NCBI RefSeq assembly: GCF_965638725.1
Contig: NC_134975.1
Location: forward strand, 1,004,179-1,068,178
Direction: 5' to 3'
Length of the DNA: 64,000 nucleotides
Source: Aptenodytes patagonicus
Taxonomy: Eukaryota; Chordata; Aves; Sphenisciformes; Spheniscidae
Positions 47,831 through 61,202 of this stretch are shown here, piece by piece; position 1 is the first letter of the stretch, and every line of letters begins with the position of its first letter. The translations under genes were made by a program, and so were the position numbers. The notes beneath the pieces were generated by a model. The model was not told the origin of the DNA. It was given only the letters and a program-made list of their open reading frames with translations, and ran no database searches.

Positions 47831-50800
47831 AGGAGATGCCGTGTCCTTGCGCACTTGGCAGGGAGAAAACCCCCGAGCATCTCATTGCTGGAGAGCAAGG
47901 TGGAAAAAAACCCTTTAAGCCATAATATCTCAGGTCCTTTCTAGAGATTTCGTGTGAGATCTGAGAATGAAAGCGGAGCTATTCATAGAAGTGATTTCTA
48001 GTCATGCTTTTTTTTTTTTAAGCTTTAGGGGGTTTTTAGCTAACACTTCTCTCCCTCAGTGGTTGCTGCTTTGCATGAGAACCTTCCTTAAGGAGTCAGT
48101 TCTTGGTTGAGGTGTAAAAGCTCACAATAAATACGTTTATTTCTAGCAGCTCTTTTGACGCGGGAGGAAATGTGAGGTTTGTAAAGGGCTGATGGATTCG
48201 CTGGGCAAACACTGCGTTATCCTGCCGCTGGGGGGTTGCGATGCTGTAGCCGCACAAAGGACTGGCGCGTGCCTGTCGGAAAGAAAAAAGTACCTTTTGG
48301 GCTTTTTCTTCTCTGTGCGTAAGGAAGAGGGCACACGGCCGATCTGCAGAAATCCCCTTTGTGTACAGAAAGGAGCAAGCGGGGGTTTTTTCTTTGCCAC
48401 GGTTCACCCCTTCCCTGGGTTAGTGGTACTGTGTGGAGGAATTTAGGCTAAAGCAGGTCCTGGGTGTGTTGGCAGACAAGCAAAGGTCCGTGCAGGAGAG
48501 GCTGAGCTGTCAGCTGGGTGACATCCCTGCCCGTTATTGATCCCCTGCAAATCTCCTGCCGTGGTAAATCTCGGGAGGAGCGTGGCATCGTGTTTGTTTA
48601 ACACCTGCTTAATGATGCAGGCTGAGAAACTGCACCACCACTTTCCAAGCACTTGTACCAGCTGTTTTGCTCAAATAATTTTTTTTATATGCCGGATTAA
48701 AACAATAAAAACATTAAAGTCCTAAAATTCCCCCCGAGAGTAAACATCTAGACAATAAAGAATTGTGTGTGTGTAGGGGATGGGGTGGGAGAGTTTTGCA
48801 GCAGTGCAAAACAAGCTATAAATTAATCTCAGCAGTAAAGCCTGATAAATTGAACCGTTTCATAAAATGAAGTTCTTGCAAAATGTTGAATCAGTCTGTC
48901 TTTGGGGCAGTTAAAGATTTTTGGCTTCTTAACTTCTTCAGGTTATTTATAAATGGTAAATGTGTCTTGCGGAGCTGTGTCAGTCGCTGCTTTTAGGCGG
49001 AGAAGCGGGCTTTATTTGGGGGGGATAGACAGGGAGGGTTTTATGGTCACTAGAATAATAGACAGGAATTCAAAGCATCACCTGTCATGCTTATCTGCTT
49101 AAACCCCCTTGATGTGGGCTTCAGGCAGGGAGACGAGCGGTTCAGTCTCCAAAAAGCTCATTTATAAGAATAAATATTCAAAGGACCGGATTTTAAGCAA
49201 TCCAAGCTAGACTTAAAAGTAAGGAGCAGATCATTCCACTGATGTCTTGCTCGTGTGTATCTTGCTGGCTCTTTTCTTTGCTTTTTTTTGTTGCGAGACT
49301 CCTGCCTTCCCCACTGCTTCTGCTACCCCAGACATCCGCAAAGTTATTGTGCGATGTGTTACCAGATACTTGCAGTGCTGAAGATACAGGCGTGAGCTCT
49401 TCATTGCACAGCATCGCTGTCGACATCTTAATTCCAGCTTCTGCACTTAGAAAATCTGCTAATTCCCCTACTTGCTGGGGTATTAATCCAAGCTTTTGTT
49501 TCTGTGGCTGGGGGAGGTGTTTCCTGCACACGTTTTAGGTATTAAAAACAATTTGTGATTGCTGTGTTAGCTTGTCTCCCTTTTAAGAGGCTTGTGTGAT
49601 GTTTGCTATAAACCTCAAACATTTGTAAGCTTTAGAAGAAAATTTAAATGCATTTTGCTTTGACTGCATGTGAAATTTTATTATCTGCAGCCCATAACGT
49701 AGGCGGAAAAATTGTTAAGACCCTAAGGATGCGAGTAAAGCGATTTTGGTGACCTCAGCTGTATATTTCTACATCGCTGAATCATCACCCAGTTGGCACC
49801 TCAGTGGGGGTAATCTCTGCTTGCGAGGCTGGGAGCACAGACGGGGCTGGGGAGGAGGGCTGTAGATCAAACAACGTGGGGAAAAGCTTAAGGGAAAGCT
49901 GCTTGCGTTATGTTTGGCTCTATCTTGTCTGATTTTTCTTGCACTTAAGAGTTTATCCACTTAATTTTTATTAAGGGCTGCAGGTGGAAAGTAATGTTAA
50001 AAGGGTTTACCATTAGCCAGGAGTGGCTAAGGAGGCAATTAGAAGCGAGCGAGAGCCCTGGGCTGGTGCGAATTGCAGCTGGGGAGTCCGTTTCAGACGC
50101 AGAAAGGCTTTTGCTGGGGATTTTGTCGGGTCACTAAGTACACAGACAAGCGCCGGAGAGCTGGGAGAGTGCTAATGCACTCCTCGAACGTAATCCTGTT
50201 GTGTAGACAGCTGAAACCTCTCCGTCGTGAGCTCCTGTAATGGCAGGCATTGCGAGGCGTTTGGAAACGAATGTGAGAAGAGCAAGGAGACTTGCTTCCC
50301 CGTAAACCTGACCTGACTTGCTGGGGAAAGCTTGGCACCTTTTGAAAGACGGTGCAGTTGCATAATGATTGCAGATGATTTGGGGGGAAAAAAAGAAAAG
50401 GATCCGGATCCTCAGTGCGGAAGATCTCCCGGCACTCTGGGTGCAGGATGGAGTCAGGCAAAGAGCTTGGAGTTAGACCCCTCTGCAATAGTCTGCTCTG
50501 AGAAATCATAAATCTCCAGAGAGAAGAGGGTCACTGAGAACCTCATCAGGGTGGGAGCAGCAGCGCCGCGTTAATATGCCCATAAATCTACCTGTTACGA
50601 TAAAACAGGTGGCTCTTCCAAGAGGCAAAAATAGACAAACGCCCGGATTTTTTTTTTCTGCTGCTGCCTCTCTCCCTTTAAAAGCTTAATTACTGCAGTG
50701 TGCTGACATCTGACAACTTATCAAGGGCAATCATGGTCTATGTAAAATGCAGAAAAAGAGCGAAGGGGCTCTGCAGGTTGGCCAAAATCTCCGGGAGAAA

Positions 50801-53436
50801 GGTGTGGAGAGGCACAAAGAAAAGATGCGTTTTCATAAGTGGTGTTGGTGAGATTAGTGCTGGAAAGCTGTTTGTGCTTCAAGGGCTCCTTGGAATAAAG
50901 AAGATGAAGGGAGGTACAGAATGGGTTAGTTGTGGGGGGAAATCATGCCCTCAGATAAGATCTGGGAGCTCCGTGAGTACGGATGGATGGAAGGGATGCG
51001 AGGGCAGGACTGGCTCTGGCCTGACGGGAGTCGCTGCAGGGGTTTTGGTGAATTCCTCGGGCTCTCATTTCACGCCTTGCACTGGGACATCTGTGGAAGT
51101 CGGAGCTGGCCGAAGCCATCTCTGCTGAGCAGAGCGCTCGTACCTCTTGATATAGTCGAAGGGGGCCGGGCCCCTTTTATTTCTACGGCTCGTTTCCAAA
51201 ATGCCCCAGTCGCTTCTCAAGGTGGCCAAGGATCCGTAAATCTGAATTTGCCTCCTGCGTTTTGCCCCTCTCCACTTTGATACCCCATCTACCACCCTCA
51301 ATAATTACCCTCCCCATTTTTAGACTGTGTGAGTGTATTTAAGTCGTGCCCATGCGCCTCCGGTTATGTGGGTCTACACTTCCTTAGAGCTTGTTCCCTC
51401 TAACTAGCAAATGCCAACGTTAAAGGGGAAAAAACCCGAGCCTCTAAGCCGCTTGAATTCTGTCGTCATTTAACACGATGCCCTCTGCAGACTGTTGCAG
51501 CTTCCCCAGGAGCGGTCCTAGCTCAGGTCCACAAAAAACACCCCTTTTTTTCAGGCAATAAAGCCTGCAAGGAAAGGCTCTCACACCATGAATGGGTGGG
51601 CGCATACCCAATATTGCAAATGAATTGAAGGAAATCAACCTTCCAGCGTATTAAAAAACTGAATGGGGACCATGGCATCCTTTTTCTAATTGTAGTGTTG
51701 TTCAAAGGTCAAGGCTGAGTCACGTCGACTTTTTCAAGCTGCGGCATACTGGCACAATGAGTGCTTTCTTCCATTGGAGCTAACTTTTTTTTTTTAGGAT
51801 CAGTTTTCTCATAGCCCTGAAACAATAGTGCAGCGGAGAGGATCGCGTTAGCCTGGTGCAAGGCATCTTCCGAGAGGACAACCGCCAAACCTCTCGGATG
51901 AGACCAAATTTAACCTCCGCTCTCTCGGCCCTTGAGAATTTGCTTTGGAAATGACCGTAAGGGGGTTGGATTGGAGTTGAGGGACCGGCTGTTCGGAGCA
52001 GAGTCCGCTGCTGAGTCTGCTGCTGGAGTCCTGCTTTCCCAGCAGAGCTTTCTCTTACGCTCTTCCCAAGGTAAGTACAGAAAGGGAGATATCGCTGTCC
52101 CGCGCGTGGGCATGGCAGCTCCCTGCAGCGCTGTCCTGCTGCTCAAGGACCCGACCGCAGACCCTTGCTCAGACACGACTGCGTTGGGTATCTCGGGTCC
52201 AAGGGAGACGTCCAAGTCCTGGTTTTGGCTCGGTTCCGCTGGCTCAAACCGCTCGGTTTCCCTTTACCTACATTTCTAAGCTCGCCTCCCCAGTGCCAAC
52301 AGCACTGCCTTGCTGGGGGAGCATCGCAGCGTCCCCGCCAGGTGCAGGGACGTGCAGGCTGCAAGATTCCCCGTTGTCACCCCGGGCTTAAGGGCTGCGT
52401 TTCCAATGAGGCCGAGTACTCGGCTGCCATGTATGGTTTGGCAGGGAGCAGGGAAGCCGGAGTGGCTTGTACCACGGCGCTGCCGGAGCTGCACGTGCTC
52501 CGGCACCTGCTGCCAAAGCCTCTCCTCGCCCATGTGGTATTGACAGACTTGGCCACCGTCCAGAGACTTTTTAAGATCCCCGTGCAGCCTCCCAAAGCAC
52601 AAATCCTCAGCCCTGTAGACAAATTAATCGACTCCAGTTCGGATTTAATTATTTTTACACACACATTCTTGTTTCTCGGGGTATGCAGAGAAGGAGTTTC
52701 CTGTTATTCTTTTCTTTTCACTCTATAAATTATCTCTCGCATGCATGCGTCGCGCGGGACTTGCTGCCGATGCTGTTTGTTTGCCGAGAAAGTCTTTGCT
52801 CCCAGATTATTCATTCAGGAGCTGTCGAGCATTCAAGGCAGGAAGGGTGACTCATTTGGTAAACAGCAGAGGCTTGCAGGGGAAGGCAGGAGCCCAGATT
52901 GGGTTTCTGTGGTAGATCTGAAGGGTTTTTTTGGGGGGGCGGGGTGGGTTAGTTCCCCCCTCCTCCTCTTTTTTACCCTTTCTTCTCTACCAGCAGCACC
53001 AGGGGCTCACGATTCCTTCTCCGCATTGCACGAGGGCAGGGCCCCACGAATAACACAAGAGCGCAGCTGCATAATTCACCCCTTTCCTCCCTCAATGCCA
53101 CATAACTTCCTAAACTGCTCAGCCCGAGCAGCTCTCTGCGGTAGGGCAGAGCAGGAATTTCACTTAGCCCGAGCTCCCTGCTCTCTGCCGTGCCTATGCC
53201 CGTTTTCCTTGGTCTCTGTTCCCCAGCTCTTGTGACGGGAAGAGATGCTGAGCTCCTAATGAATCACTGAGCGCCCGCGCTTGAAATACGGTTAGGGAAA
53301 CACAGCTGTAATTGCCTTTGTTAATATTTTTTTTTTTTTTCCTGCAGTGCTTCTCACGTGGCTCCTGGTCCTTGCATGCGCGGTCGGCTTCCTCTCCTAA
53401 CGCCCTCGTGAAGTATGGTGCCTTTTCCCTTTTTAT

Positions 53437-53525
53437 TTGCTCTGTCTGGTAGGTAGGGGAAGAATTGATGGCTTGCCCAAGGTCACACTGAAAACCTGTG
53501 GTGCTGCTGGGATTCGAGCCGGGGA
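53437..53525 (+). mobile_element. MIR-like SINE fragment
   Basis: GGCTTGCCCAAGGTCACACTG followed by GGTGCTGCTGGGATTCGAGCC matches the MIR phrase 'TTGCCCAAGGTCACACAGC ... GGGATTCGAACCC'. It is an ancient amniote SINE, diverged but clear. Confidence 0.7.
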
Positions 53526-54514
53526 CGTAATAATGATTCACATCCACACTGGAGCTATCTGGGGGTTCCCATGGGGCAGGCGCGTATCCATAGGCACAAG
53601 CTGTGGAGTCGCTGACGCTCTGCAACTCCACCCCCTCGCTCACCTCCGTTAATTACCGCTGTGCCTCTCCTCTTAAGTTATGTGGCAGCGGTAATTAATA
53701 CATGTATTTTAATAACCTTCACTTTTATTGAAACAAGGCTAAAAATGCTCCACCGTGTGGAAGTAAATAATTATTGCATTTCCAGGTTCTAGCCGAGCGC
53801 CACAGGCTTTGTGCGACTGCGGGCAGGTCCCCGCCTCGCTCGTCTGCGTCTGGCTGCAGGGATCTGCTGCCGATGGGATGGAGCAGCCAATGCCTGCGGA
53901 CAGAGAGCTCGGGAGGAGCGGACTGACTCCTCGAGGTGTCCGTCCCCCTCGAGTATCACTCGAGCAGAGGAGGAGGGTATCGGTGTCTTAGAAAATCCTG
54001 CCTGCTCTCACGTAGTGTAGACCCGTTGGAGATTTAGGAGCCTGATCTTCCCAGCTTAGGTTTGCGTCCCGGTGTTTGGGCTGTAATTCCAGCAGCCGTT
54101 CCGAAGGAGCTGTGCCTACGAGGCACTGAGGGCTCCTCGTCTGTGGGACCGGGTGTACTTCGGGCAAAATAAGGGGCTGCTTTCCTCCCAGGTGCTCCAT
54201 AAACCACCTCAACCATCTGCTGTTTTTCTACATGTGCCCCTTTTTAAAAAGGAGAGGAGGTTGGTTCGTGGTCCTTTGGTGTGTTGCAGAGAAATTCCTC
54301 GGTGGCTGGAGGGTTGGGTTTGATAGCTAAAGCACCCGGTGTCCGACCCGGGTTGAATCCAGCTGAGATGAATGCCTTCCTGGCTGAGCAGGTCGGCTGC
54401 TGGCTGCTCCGGAGGGTTGGCAGTTGTTTTTTGTCTGCACCCAGACGTGCTGATGCTCAACTCAGGTGCGCTGGAGATGAAGGAGAGGCTGCGTCTACCA
54501 TATGAGCCTTTATT

Positions 54515-54521
<7 letters not shown>

Positions 54522-54542
<21 letters not shown>
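54522..54542. repeat. Poly(A) tract, 21 A
   Basis: Uninterrupted A run in intron 2 with no recognised retroposon upstream. Confidence 0.75.
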
Positions 54543-54545
<3 letters not shown>

Positions 54546-56589
54546 GAATGCGGAGTTTATTAAAGAGTTTTTGCTCCATATGTCCTTGGCCGAATGCTTC
54601 CCTCCTCACCGCTACGTGGTGTGCTGTAGGCCAGATGGTTGCTGCCTTCCCCCCTGCTGAAACACCTGCATTTCAGTGGAGGGGCATGTGTATGAGAAGC
54701 CCTCTGGGATAAGCGAAGCTATAGAAATGTAAATTAAATTATTTACCTACTCCGAGTTAAATGCTCTGCCCTTCTGGCCAAGGAGGAACAGGATGGGACG
54801 GGCTCCAGAACCTGGTTAACTCTTTGTTTCAATTGCAGGGAAGTTTGTGGAGCAACCTGAGTTATCTCGGCACTAATTGCCAGTGATTTGGTAGGAGCCG
54901 AATACTGAACTGCCCGTAAAATTCCGCTCCCTCCGGCCTGGTCCTCGCTGCCTTATAAAAAACGTAGCTCGTCTGTCACCTCCCAGGTGCTGATCTCAGG
55001 GAAACCAAAGCATCCTGTGTCACGCGTTGGCATCTTAACCTTGCTGCTGCTCTCCCTCGGCTCGCTGGAGATGGGAGAAGCCTGACGTGGAGCCGTCTGC
55101 ATTTAGAGGGCAGATTATGTGACACAGGGAAGATGCTGCTGTGCAGCGCCCATCTGTGATAACTAGCTTAAAAACAAAACACGCGATCCCCCGGAAAAAC
55201 AAAATCTGAAGGCAGATGGTTCTCTCTAAGCAAAAAAAAAATTAAAAAAGGCAAATTTTTGTGGTTTGCACAATGTTCATCCCAAACAAAGTGTTTGTTA
55301 AAGGGCTTTTTGGTTGTTTGGTTGTGGCTTCCTAACACCAGCACTGAATGCTGCCTGTGAACGGGCTGAAGTTTCTCATTATTATTCTTACTCTTTCTTT
55401 CTTTTTTTTTTTTTTTTAAACAAGGAAAGGAACGTGAATTAATCACAGGGCAGGATGTAAGCGGATTTTTAAAGTAAAAGGCATAGCCACATGGGTCCCT
55501 GGAGTTGCCTGAGCCAAAAATAATATTTCAAGGTTTAATCTCGATGCAGTTTTGGGGGGGGCGGGGGGGGAGCTGCGGGGGGGGGCCATTGCACAAAATG
55601 CAGCCAAGCCCGCTCCTCTCCGAAGTGATTGAGCTGGCTGTGGCCTTCCTGATTTTCACAGGACCTGAGCGAGTAGAAATAAGCTTTTCCTGCTGCCTCC
55701 AACTTTGGGAAGGGCACCGGGCACTTAACGCCCGAACATTTTGCAGACGAGCATCCTGCTGCAATGCAAGAAATGGCCCCGCTGCGGCAGCGACAAAGGA
55801 AAGCCCTGAAGCGGACGCTGAGCTGACGTCCCCCAGCTGATGCGGCCGTGGAGGTTACCTCTCGCCCCTCTTTCAGGTTTTAGTTTCTCCCCCGCGCGGG
55901 CTGGGGTGAAATGACCTTGGCTCAGGGGCGTTCTCAGTATAAAGCCTGCGCTGCGCTCGCAGCCCACCGAGCAGCCGCTCCCCCTCCTGCAGAAGGCTTT
56001 GTGCTCGAGCGGGAGCGGCAGAGCTCTCTTTGAATACCTGTACGTGCAATACACGATCTGGCCTTTTTGTTCTTGAGCTGATCACTCATAAACTTTCACT
56101 CTTCTTCTCATTTATCCTCGTTCAGGCTCGCTGAGGTGCTGTCTCTTCCCTCCTCTAGCGGAAGGATGCTGCCACTGAAACCAGCTTTCCAGAAGCGCTC
56201 GGTAACCATAGCTGCTGCGGCCACCTTCGAGCTGCACGGACTCGGTGCTTTGGCTGCTTTCGAAAACGCAGCCACGAGCTTTCCAGTGGGAGCAACTGGG
56301 CTCCGAGCTCTTCTGAAACCTGGCCCCGGTGAGCACCGCCTTATGGGGAACCCTCCAAGAGGAAACGGGTCCGAAATCTTTGCGTGTCGTCTCTCGTAAG
56401 TGTAAAAATGAGACAACTTGGCTGTGCCATTGTTACGTTCTTTCAAACCAACAAGTCTTTGCGGCGCTACCCTCCTCGTCGTCTCGTGACACCTCCTTTC
56501 CTATGGAAATGGGCCCATCTGGGGATTCACGTGGTCCCGGGCAGATAATTGTAATGGTCCCCCCGGCCTTTAAAATCTATGAATCACTC

Positions 56590-56735
56590 CAGTATCGGGG
56601 CACTTTATGCACATTAGCGAATTAATCCTTACAGCCTCTCTGCAAGGGAGGGAATTATCGTTGTCATTGCTTGGATGGGAAATGGGTGAGATGGAGCCCA
56701 GATCTGCGCAAGAACTGGGGGGTCACATCACTCAC
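56590..56735 (+). mobile_element. MIR-like SINE fragment
   Basis: GCACTTTATGCACATTAGCG, AATTAATCCTTACAGCCTCT, GAATTATCGTTGTCATTGC and GGATGGGAAATGGGTGAGATGGAG follow the order of the MIR core and following part (CTTTACATGTATTAACTC, TTTAATCCTCACAAC, TATTATTATCCCC, GAGGAAACTGAG). Confidence 0.65.
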
Positions 56736-59700
56736 AGCCGTAACAGCTAACCTTTGGGCACCCAGCCCTTGGGGGCATCCGTGACCCTGCATTAGTTACC
56801 TCTGCAGTTGTGCCGAGTGAACAGGGAATATCTATCCAGCCTGCCACGCGGCTAGAAATCCATCTGAGCCCTGTCACAGCGAGATGTATGGATGGGGCGT
56901 AGGCAGCAGGTCTGCCGCAGCCGGGAAGCGCGGGGAGGACGTGCTGCGTCGGACGCTGGGTGGGCTGGGATGCGTGCGGGAGGTCCAGCATCTCCCCGTG
57001 GAGTTGGCCTCGCTCTCCGCACGTTGCGTCTCCTGGCTCGCGTGGGTGTCCTGCCCGCTGGGAGGTCCCCAAACGAAGGAAGTAGGTGCCCCTCGCCCGA
57101 GGCAGTGCCAGGAGAGCAAGGCAGACCCCAGGACATCCCCCAGCCCCCTCGTCCTGGGCTGATCGCACCGCGATCGCTCGCTGTAGGGCATCACGGCAAC
57201 CGGACGGACTTTGGAAGTGAAACCTCTTGTGGCTCCTTTTAATGTCGGTGACTTTGAGCTCAGCTTATCCGCGCCGGAGCACTTAGTGCAGTCATTTACC
57301 TCTAGCACTGCGGTTGCAAGACACGTGCTGATTTCTTTTGTTTCCCCTGGTATCCAGGTGTTTCAACCATGTCACGGCAGTACCGTGGTGTCCGTGGGCA
57401 GAATAACGCACCGCTGTTCTGGAGTTAAGGTTGGAGCAGCATTTCGGCTTCCCCGTATTAATGACAGCTTATTAATTCAGCCGTGTGGTGATCTTGATGG
57501 AGACAGGTTTGGCTCGTCACCCCTTTCAGGTCTGGTGAGACTGTACCAGGGCTTGTGCTTTCGGCAAGGTAAAGTCTCCTTTTTACAAGCGTGTGCCCGT
57601 GGAACAGTTTGTGCTGTTGCAGCCTACACTTGGTCTATATTAAAACTGAATTTTGGCCGGGCGACTGGCTCGGTGCGCAGCCGGTGTTTATGTTCTCTGA
57701 AAATGACTGTCAAGGTTAAAAAATAGCTGTGCAGCTTGTGCGCTGGAGCTGCTGGGAGAGCCAGCGAGCGCCTGGGCTCCTGCACGGACGGAGGGTTGGA
57801 TGTGGTGGGTTTGGCGCTCGCCTCACCCTCCTTTTGCATCAAATGCAGTTATAGGCTTTACAAAAGCAAGGAAAAACCCTGAGCAACCCCTTCTCTTTCA
57901 TGTTGCGCTTATTAAACCAATGGAAAAATCTCCTGACTAAAGATCCAGGCTTCAGCCTACTGCATTTATTCTCTGGCTCTTGCTCTAATGGAGATGGCGT
58001 GTTGGTCCAGCTGGAAGTATTGTGTCCTATTAAATAAAGATTTTTAAATGAGCACATTTATTCATCAAGCTGTCACAGCCTGTTGAGTAAAGAATGCAGA
58101 CTAGCCAGCCTTAGCCTGCCTCAAATCTGTTTTCTCCGAAAAGCTGTTACCATCTCTGGGGTAAATAAACCCAGCCTCGTGTTTACCCAAACCCCAAATG
58201 CCATCCATGTGCTCCGTCCCCTGCACTGAAGGCAGCCGTAGGGCCATCGTGGGGGGAGAGAAAAGCAGAAATTGGGGCCGCGTGCGGTGTTTAAACTCTT
58301 TATTTTACGCAGCCCTTCGCCACTGCAGCGTGAAGGGTCGCCGCCGCTTTCGGGGCCGATTTGCAGCGGCATTATCCCAGCGCCTGTCCCTCGCCCCAAA
58401 GAGTTTACAGTCTACATCTTCTTTTTAATTCAGACACCCGCAAAATAGCAGGCTGAAATAACACTGCTGTATGTCAGCTGCTGATGGAAGGAGATTAAAT
58501 ATTAAAGCCAGTGCTGTGGCTTTAACTCATTTGATTCCCCCCCCCCCCCCCCACTCTTCCCCCTTTCTCCCCCCCTGCTTTCTTCTCTGTGTAAAATGAC
58601 ATGATTTAGAACTGAAGTGCCAGACTCAGCCTCTAGGTTTCGGCGTTTGGAAATGTATGTAGAAAGATATATTGTGTCTGTGAGCATTTCTGTGCAGAGA
58701 AAGAGAGAGCTCCCAAGCTAGTGAGACCACATAAAGATGTTAAATAGAGCTGTAACGCACACTGAAAGCAGGAAAAGTGCCCTAGGAAAAAAAAAAAAAG
58801 GAAAAAAAAAAAAAAAATCCTGCGATGGAGCAAAATGAAAGATTAAAATAAATTCAGAGGTACCGAGGCCGGGCTGAAACGTGCCCCTTGTGGAGCTGGG
58901 GCTGGCGGGGAGAGCACGGTGGGGAGAGGAAAGTGTCCCCCATTCCCTACCTCATCGTCTTGCTGCTTTCCTCATTGACCTAAAAATCTCCCATTTCTTT
59001 ACCCAGTACAAAACGGGGTCGGAGAATTGGGAATTTTCTTCCTTTTCCTTTTTTTCCCTGTCTCTGCATGTTTAGTATTTCGAGACGCCGCTGGAGCAGC
59101 GGCCGCCTGCCTGCTAAATATTCATCTGAAACCGGCTGGTCCTCTGCCCTCACAAAAAACCTGATTTATTTTTCTCCGCTTACTGTAACCCACCTATTTT
59201 CCTCCGCTAACGGCTCGTCACCACGTCGCACGGGGCGAGCGGGGTTGGCAGCCAAGTACGTTAAAAGCCAGGGTGGTTTTGGGCCAGAAATATGACAAAG
59301 TGTCGGTGCCCACCCTTTCTCCTCGGTCCCCCCTTCCACGAGCGCTTTATGGTGTGATGCAAAACCATGCTGCAAATTTTGTCTCCCTTGGAAAACGGCG
59401 GTGGTTCGCTCGCTTCTCCTTTGTTTGGTGGCGTTTTGGCGTCGCCGAGATTGGTAACGCTGTTTGGAAATGAGTCACGTTTGGGCTGGAGCAGAGCTGA
59501 GGGTTTCGGAAGCTGCGGGGAGGAAAGAAACCCAGAACACGTGTGTCTTTAGCAAAACCGTCGAGAAATGTTGTTTAAGGTTTAGTTACGGACCAGATCG
59601 GGGAGCGGCGGCTGGGAAAGCTGGAGTGCGTGCGCCCGGAGTTACGCGGGCAAAAACCTCTTTGGTTTTCTCCCCGCAAGTGTGTTAAGACCCACCAGCT

Positions 59701-60845
59701 CTAATTTCTTTTAATCTGAGCCCCAGTTACGAGTCACCATCAAAAGCACCTTCTGATACGACGTCTTTGAAGGACGCTTTGCATAATACACTTGTTATTG
59801 CGCTGAAGGGGAAGATCGATGGGACGTGTGCGGGTGCGCCCGTTGTCTCGGCAGTGCTGTCCCTTGCCTCTGCTAACGTCCCCCCTGCCGCACGGCTCCC
59901 GGGAAGGCGCCGCCGCGGCTTCCAGCCTGGAAAACGCAGCTTTGCTCGATAAAAAAAATTGAGTCGTAAATAAGTATCGGAAAGAGCAAGCGAACCCGGG
60001 GTGTCACGCTTGAGCTAATTCATAGAAACAGGTGGCTTTGGGTTGGTTTGTTTGGTTGGTTGATTTAAAGAGAGAGAAAAAAGGAAGGGGAAAAGGGCAG
60101 AAATCCTTTGCTGCAGCAGCAGCTCTTTCTAGAAACAAGAAGCCCGATGCTGTGCGGCTCCTGGATGCATAAAAATCCTGCGGTACGGCCCGTGCAATGC
60201 CCTCAGCCTCCCGGTTTGTCGCAGTCTATTAGGAGAGGCGCAATCCATCCTCGGGTCTTTATGATTATTTGCTTTAACCCCGTCCCTGCCTCTCCCTCCC
60301 CCCACCCCCCTTTCCTCAGTCTCGATGCTTGGGGCTGGTGCAGCCGTTCAAAGCAGCCCCGCAGCGGGCGATGCTGCCTTTTTGTCTGGGTGTCAACGAT
60401 GGCCCCCGTGCACCCAGCCCTGCCTTGCGGGGTGGACGCGAGCCCCCCCACCCAGCACATCCCTAAAGCCATCGTGGGTGAGGTTTTATCCTGCAATTCT
60501 CCCGCAGGTGGAATTTCAGACAGCGTCTTTACGGCACATGAAATGTGTGTGTCCCCCCCCCACCCCGGGTTCGACGGCAGCCGTGCTTCGGGCTCCTACG
60601 TGCCATCGCAAAGAGCCACGGGCAGGGACGTCGGGCAGCCGCCTCCATCCTGCTCCATAAAGCCACGGCCTGAATTGCCGGGCGGGTGCCAGCTCTGTCG
60701 CACACCGTCCAAAAAAAGTTGCCTGACCCTTAATAGCGCATAATTCATCCCCTCCATTAGCCAGCAATAAAGCGGCGCATCTCGCCGAGCGGGGCGGATT
60801 TGCATTTCCTAGATCGGTTGCAGCCACCGCGTGGCCCCGCCGCTT

Positions 60846-60866
60846 AAAAAAAAAAAAAAAAAAAAA
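60846..60866. repeat. Poly(A) tract, 21 A
   Basis: Uninterrupted A run about 240 bases before ATF7 coding exon 2. Confidence 0.75.
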
Positions 60867-61105
60867 GATTATTAAAAATATTTGTCCCCAGTTCCCCAGA
60901 AGCCCCATGTAATGGCTTTTTCATTTTGAGCAATGTGTTCACACACCGCTTCTCAAACAATCTGTCCCGCTCTGGTTTTACTTAACGCTCGGCAGCGATT
61001 GTGTTACAGTTGCTCTCCGGGCGGCTCTCCCCCACCCTGCTGCAGGATGTACCCGTAAAACACGAAATGCATTTATTCACGATTTTCTAAATTGTTTCAT
61101 TTCAG

Positions 61106-61202
61106 AGGTTTACAAACGAGGACCACCTGGCGGTTCATAAACATAAGCATGAGATGACATTGAAATTCGGCCCTGCTCGAACTGACTCAGTCATCATAGC
61201 AG
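61106..61202 (+). CDS. ATF7: ATF7 coding exon 2 (zinc finger completion)
   Basis: The acceptor TTTCATTTCAG ends at 61105 and the donor GTATGT starts at 61203. The 97 bases read RFTNEDHLAVHKHKHEM, then TLKFGPARTDSVIIA, plus the first base of an Asp codon. With exon 1 this gives the C2H2 finger Cys9-X4-Cys14-X12-His27-X3-His31. The TDSVIIA form (Thr-Asp, Ile-Ile) again fits ATF7 over ATF2, which has Asn-Asp-Ser-Val-Ile-Val. The next exon should carry the kinase-regulated TPTP motif and lies outside the window. Confidence 0.96.

Larger units (their letters stand above)
35667..61105 (+). other. ATF7: ATF7 intron 2, 25.4 kb
   Basis: The donor GTACGT and acceptor TTTCATTTCAG frame this intron. It contains a CR1 remnant, MIR-like fragments, a CpG-rich patch (47660-47830) and a long hairpin (45849-45927), all listed separately. 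Long open frames such as 52165-52728, 57211-57726 and 60108-60743 have no recognisable domain or splice framing and look like chance ORFs in fairly GC-rich DNA. Poly(A)/poly(T) tracts lie at 54522-54542, 55404-55417, 58788-58817 and 60846-60866, and a C run near 58538-58552. Confidence 0.7.

Noticed and set aside
52165..52728. 187-codon ORF in ATF7 intron 2
   Set aside because: Looks like average translated intron DNA; no family, no acceptor/donor pair placed to use it.
54320..54365. tRNA-like B-box (GGGTTGAATCC) suggesting a tRNA gene
   Set aside because: No A box or cloverleaf could be formed around it; at most a fragment of a tRNA-derived SINE.
57211..57726. 171-codon ORF in ATF7 intron 2
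   Set aside because: No recognisable motif or exon signal; moderate GC makes this length unsurprising in 25 kb.
60108..60743. 211-codon ORF shortly before ATF7 coding exon 2
   Set aside because: Pro/Ser-rich, unmatched to any family, and not joined in frame to the exon at 61106.
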